In this document: piece after piece, positions 61,274 through 64,000 of the stretch
Layout: each line of letters starts with the position of its first letter
How positions within the stretch are numbered: position 1 is the first letter of the stretch
NCBI RefSeq assembly: GCF_001570405.1
Contig: NZ_BBYM01000007.1
Span: forward strand, 186,001-250,000
Direction: 5' to 3'
From: Microtetraspora niveoalba
GTDB taxonomy: Bacteria; Actinomycetota; Actinomycetes; Streptosporangiales; Streptosporangiaceae
Length of the DNA: 64,000 bases
Program-made: the position numbers and the translations under genes
Notes under the pieces: model-generated
Told to the model about the DNA's origin: nothing
The model's input: the letters and a program-made list of their open reading frames with translations, nothing else
Database searches by the model: none

Positions 61274-61277
<4 letters not shown>
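60312..61277 (+). CDS. argB: Acetylglutamate kinase
   Basis: Amino acid kinase family, 321 residues; phosphorylates N-acetylglutamate, usually the arginine-inhibited step. Conserved [10 protein letters not shown] (32-41), VHGGGPQI (69-76), [40 protein letters not shown] and [13 protein letters not shown]. An N-terminal helix (about 1-25) before the kinase fold, as in hexameric arginine-sensitive enzymes, suggests feedback control. ATG 60312 overlaps the argJ stop by four bases. The C-terminal 20 residues are an Ala/Pro-rich extension. Confidence 0.97.
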
Positions 61278-63991
<2,714 letters not shown>

Positions 63992-64000
63992 GGACGTCGC

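Overview
The window is 64 kb of very GC-rich DNA (third codon positions are almost always G or C, and many genes start with GTG or TTG). Its gene order is the conserved actinobacterial core, partly collinear with two stretches of the Mycobacterium tuberculosis chromosome: pgsA-acyltransferase-pimA, pdxS/pdxT/yebC, ruvCAB, yajC-secD-secF, apt-relA, hisS-aspS, rarA, alaS-ruvX-mltG-aroE, then infC-rpmI-rplT, pheST and argCJBDFR. Protein details (tricorn protease, secreted penicillin acylase, DUF6167, SCO1596-like kinase) suggest a filamentous actinomycete, perhaps of the Streptosporangiales. The lineage is an inference from recognition, not from a database search. No prophage, integrase, insertion sequence, CRISPR array, rRNA or tRNA gene was seen.

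Layout. 1-2.0 kb: an EF-G-like GTPase cut by the left edge. 2.3-5.5 kb: phosphatidylinositol phosphate / PIM synthesis operon. 5.6-10.3 kb: a DUF3048 lipoprotein, then the two PLP synthase genes pdxS and pdxT, separated by a MarR-MFS cassette. 10.3-14.8 kb: yebC, an Eis-like acetyltransferase and ruvCAB with a LexA-type SOS box. 15.1-21.5 kb: yajC-secDF, apt and the long Rel (p)ppGpp enzyme, followed by an array of degenerate repeats and a bidirectional terminator. 21.7-28.6 kb: a DUF349 protein, and MBL hydrolase-hisS-aspS bracketed by two extracytoplasmic cyclophilins. 28.8-34.4 kb: tricorn core protease, DUF2231 protein, an unusual composite repeat cluster and rarA. 34.6-41.2 kb: DUF948, DUF6167, alaS, ruvX, a remnant of a second mltG, mltG and aroE. 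41.3-48.8 kb: infC (ATC start, attenuator-like leader), rpmI, rplT, an rRNA methyltransferase, an orphan soluble histidine kinase and pheST. 49-57.9 kb: the most accessory part, with a secreted penicillin acylase bearing a discoidin domain, a DUF2079 membrane protein, a Uma2 protein, an MFS exporter and an acyl-CoA synthetase. 58-64 kb: the arginine operon argCJBDFR, complete to its repressor.

Gene cooperation. Tight stop/start overlaps (GTGA, ATGA, TGATG) show translational coupling in the PIM, secDF, MBL-hisS-aspS, mltG-aroE, pheST and arg groups. Several single genes (marR, the acetyltransferase, tricorn protease, rarA, DUF2079) have a -10-like hexamer 6-8 nt before the start codon and no Shine-Dalgarno sequence, as expected for leaderless mRNAs.

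No clearly new multi-gene system was found. The best leads are small: the AT-richer mltG-tail remnant at 38.8-39.0 kb, the composite repeats at 32.7-33.0 kb, the 20-bp degenerate array behind relA, the marR operator over a leaderless start, and the infC leader.
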